From Actinomycetota bacterium (GTDB lineage: Bacteria > Actinomycetota > Thermoleophilia > Solirubrobacterales > Solirubrobacteraceae), in contig CAJCIJ010000173.1 of the NCBI GenBank assembly GCA_903970315.1, positions 1 through 6,489 of the forward strand: a stretch of DNA of 6,489 nucleotides, written 5' to 3'. The translations under genes were made by a program, and so were the position numbers. Positions 6,372-6,489 of the stretch are shown here, piece after piece (positions within the stretch are counted from its first letter, which is position 1; every line of letters begins with the position of its first letter). The notes beneath the pieces are model-generated. The model did no database searches, was not told the origin of the DNA, and saw only the letters and a program-made list of their open reading frames with translations.

Positions 6372-6489
6372 ACATTAGTGCGCCAACCGTATGGGTTGAT
6401 CCCGGTAATGGGGATGGGCGTAGCGCTCTTGGCGAATCTACTGCTCGACAGGCGGGACAGGCGAGCTCGGCGTGAGCAGTTGCGTCCGA
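6372..6489. other. Window edge with ambiguous gene ends
   Basis: No gene can be called with confidence. On the minus strand one open frame runs in from the edge and ends at TAG (6438-6440) with the residues TQLLTPSSPVPPVEQ. Another ends at TGA (6368-6370), overlapping the antitoxin-like ATG as ATGA. On the plus strand an ATG at 6414 opens a frame to the edge beginning MGVALLANLLLDRRDRRARR, with only a weak GGGG before it. Third-position GC is mixed in all of these, so more flanking sequence would be decisive. Confidence 0.3.
6384..6398 (-). promoter_or_regulatory. Inverted repeat, candidate operator of the ribbon-helix-helix gene
   Basis: CAACC (6384-6388) and GGTTG (6394-6398) are perfect inverted arms around five bases. 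They lie 12 bases upstream of the first ATG of the antitoxin-like gene. On the minus strand a -10-like ACTAAT (6379-6374) follows closely, so the repeat would fall in the promoter spacer. Ribbon-helix-helix antitoxins commonly repress their own promoter through palindromes in this position. A five-base-arm repeat can arise by chance. Confidence 0.35.

Overview
The window is GC-rich, codes densely, and carries no rRNA, tRNA, CRISPR array, insertion sequence or phage gene that I can see. Two things point to a high-GC actinobacterium, most likely of the Thermoleophilia (Solirubrobacterales-like). The large secreted protein ends in a lysine-rich beta-rich tail of a kind I associate with exported proteins of that class. 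The membrane sensor part of the cyclic-di-GMP protein has the P-S-x-x-D-x-x-x-L pattern common in actinobacterial GGDEF/EAL proteins. The assignment is an inference from protein style; no marker gene is present.

Layout. A few codons of an upstream plus-strand gene (1-35) are followed by an acyl-lipid desaturase gene (56-1162, plus). It converges on a GGDEF-EAL gene (1181-3619, minus), and a strong inverted repeat lies across the 18-base junction. Next is a 298-base non-coding stretch (3620-3917) with a degenerate 32-base tandem repeat upstream of the GGDEF-EAL gene. Further along the minus strand lie a small secreted four-cysteine protein (3918-4307), a large secreted beta-propeller-like protein (4362-6065) and a ribbon-helix-helix antitoxin-like protein (6108-6371). 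The last three are only 42 and 54 bases apart and could be one transcript, read from the ribbon-helix-helix gene down to the small secreted protein. The final 118 bases hold a likely operator/promoter region and ambiguous ends of neighbouring genes.

How it fits together. The desaturase modifies membrane lipids. The GGDEF-EAL protein is an integral-membrane enzyme with every recognised catalytic residue for making and degrading cyclic-di-GMP, plus an intact product-inhibition site. The two secreted proteins have no recognisable enzymatic motif. The ribbon-helix-helix protein has no toxin gene where one would be expected, so it is either an orphan antitoxin or a small autoregulated repressor of the secreted-protein genes. 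I see no clearly new multi-gene system. The points most worth a second look are the internally duplicated membrane sensor, the 32-base repeat upstream of it, and the toxin-less ribbon-helix-helix gene with its candidate operator.
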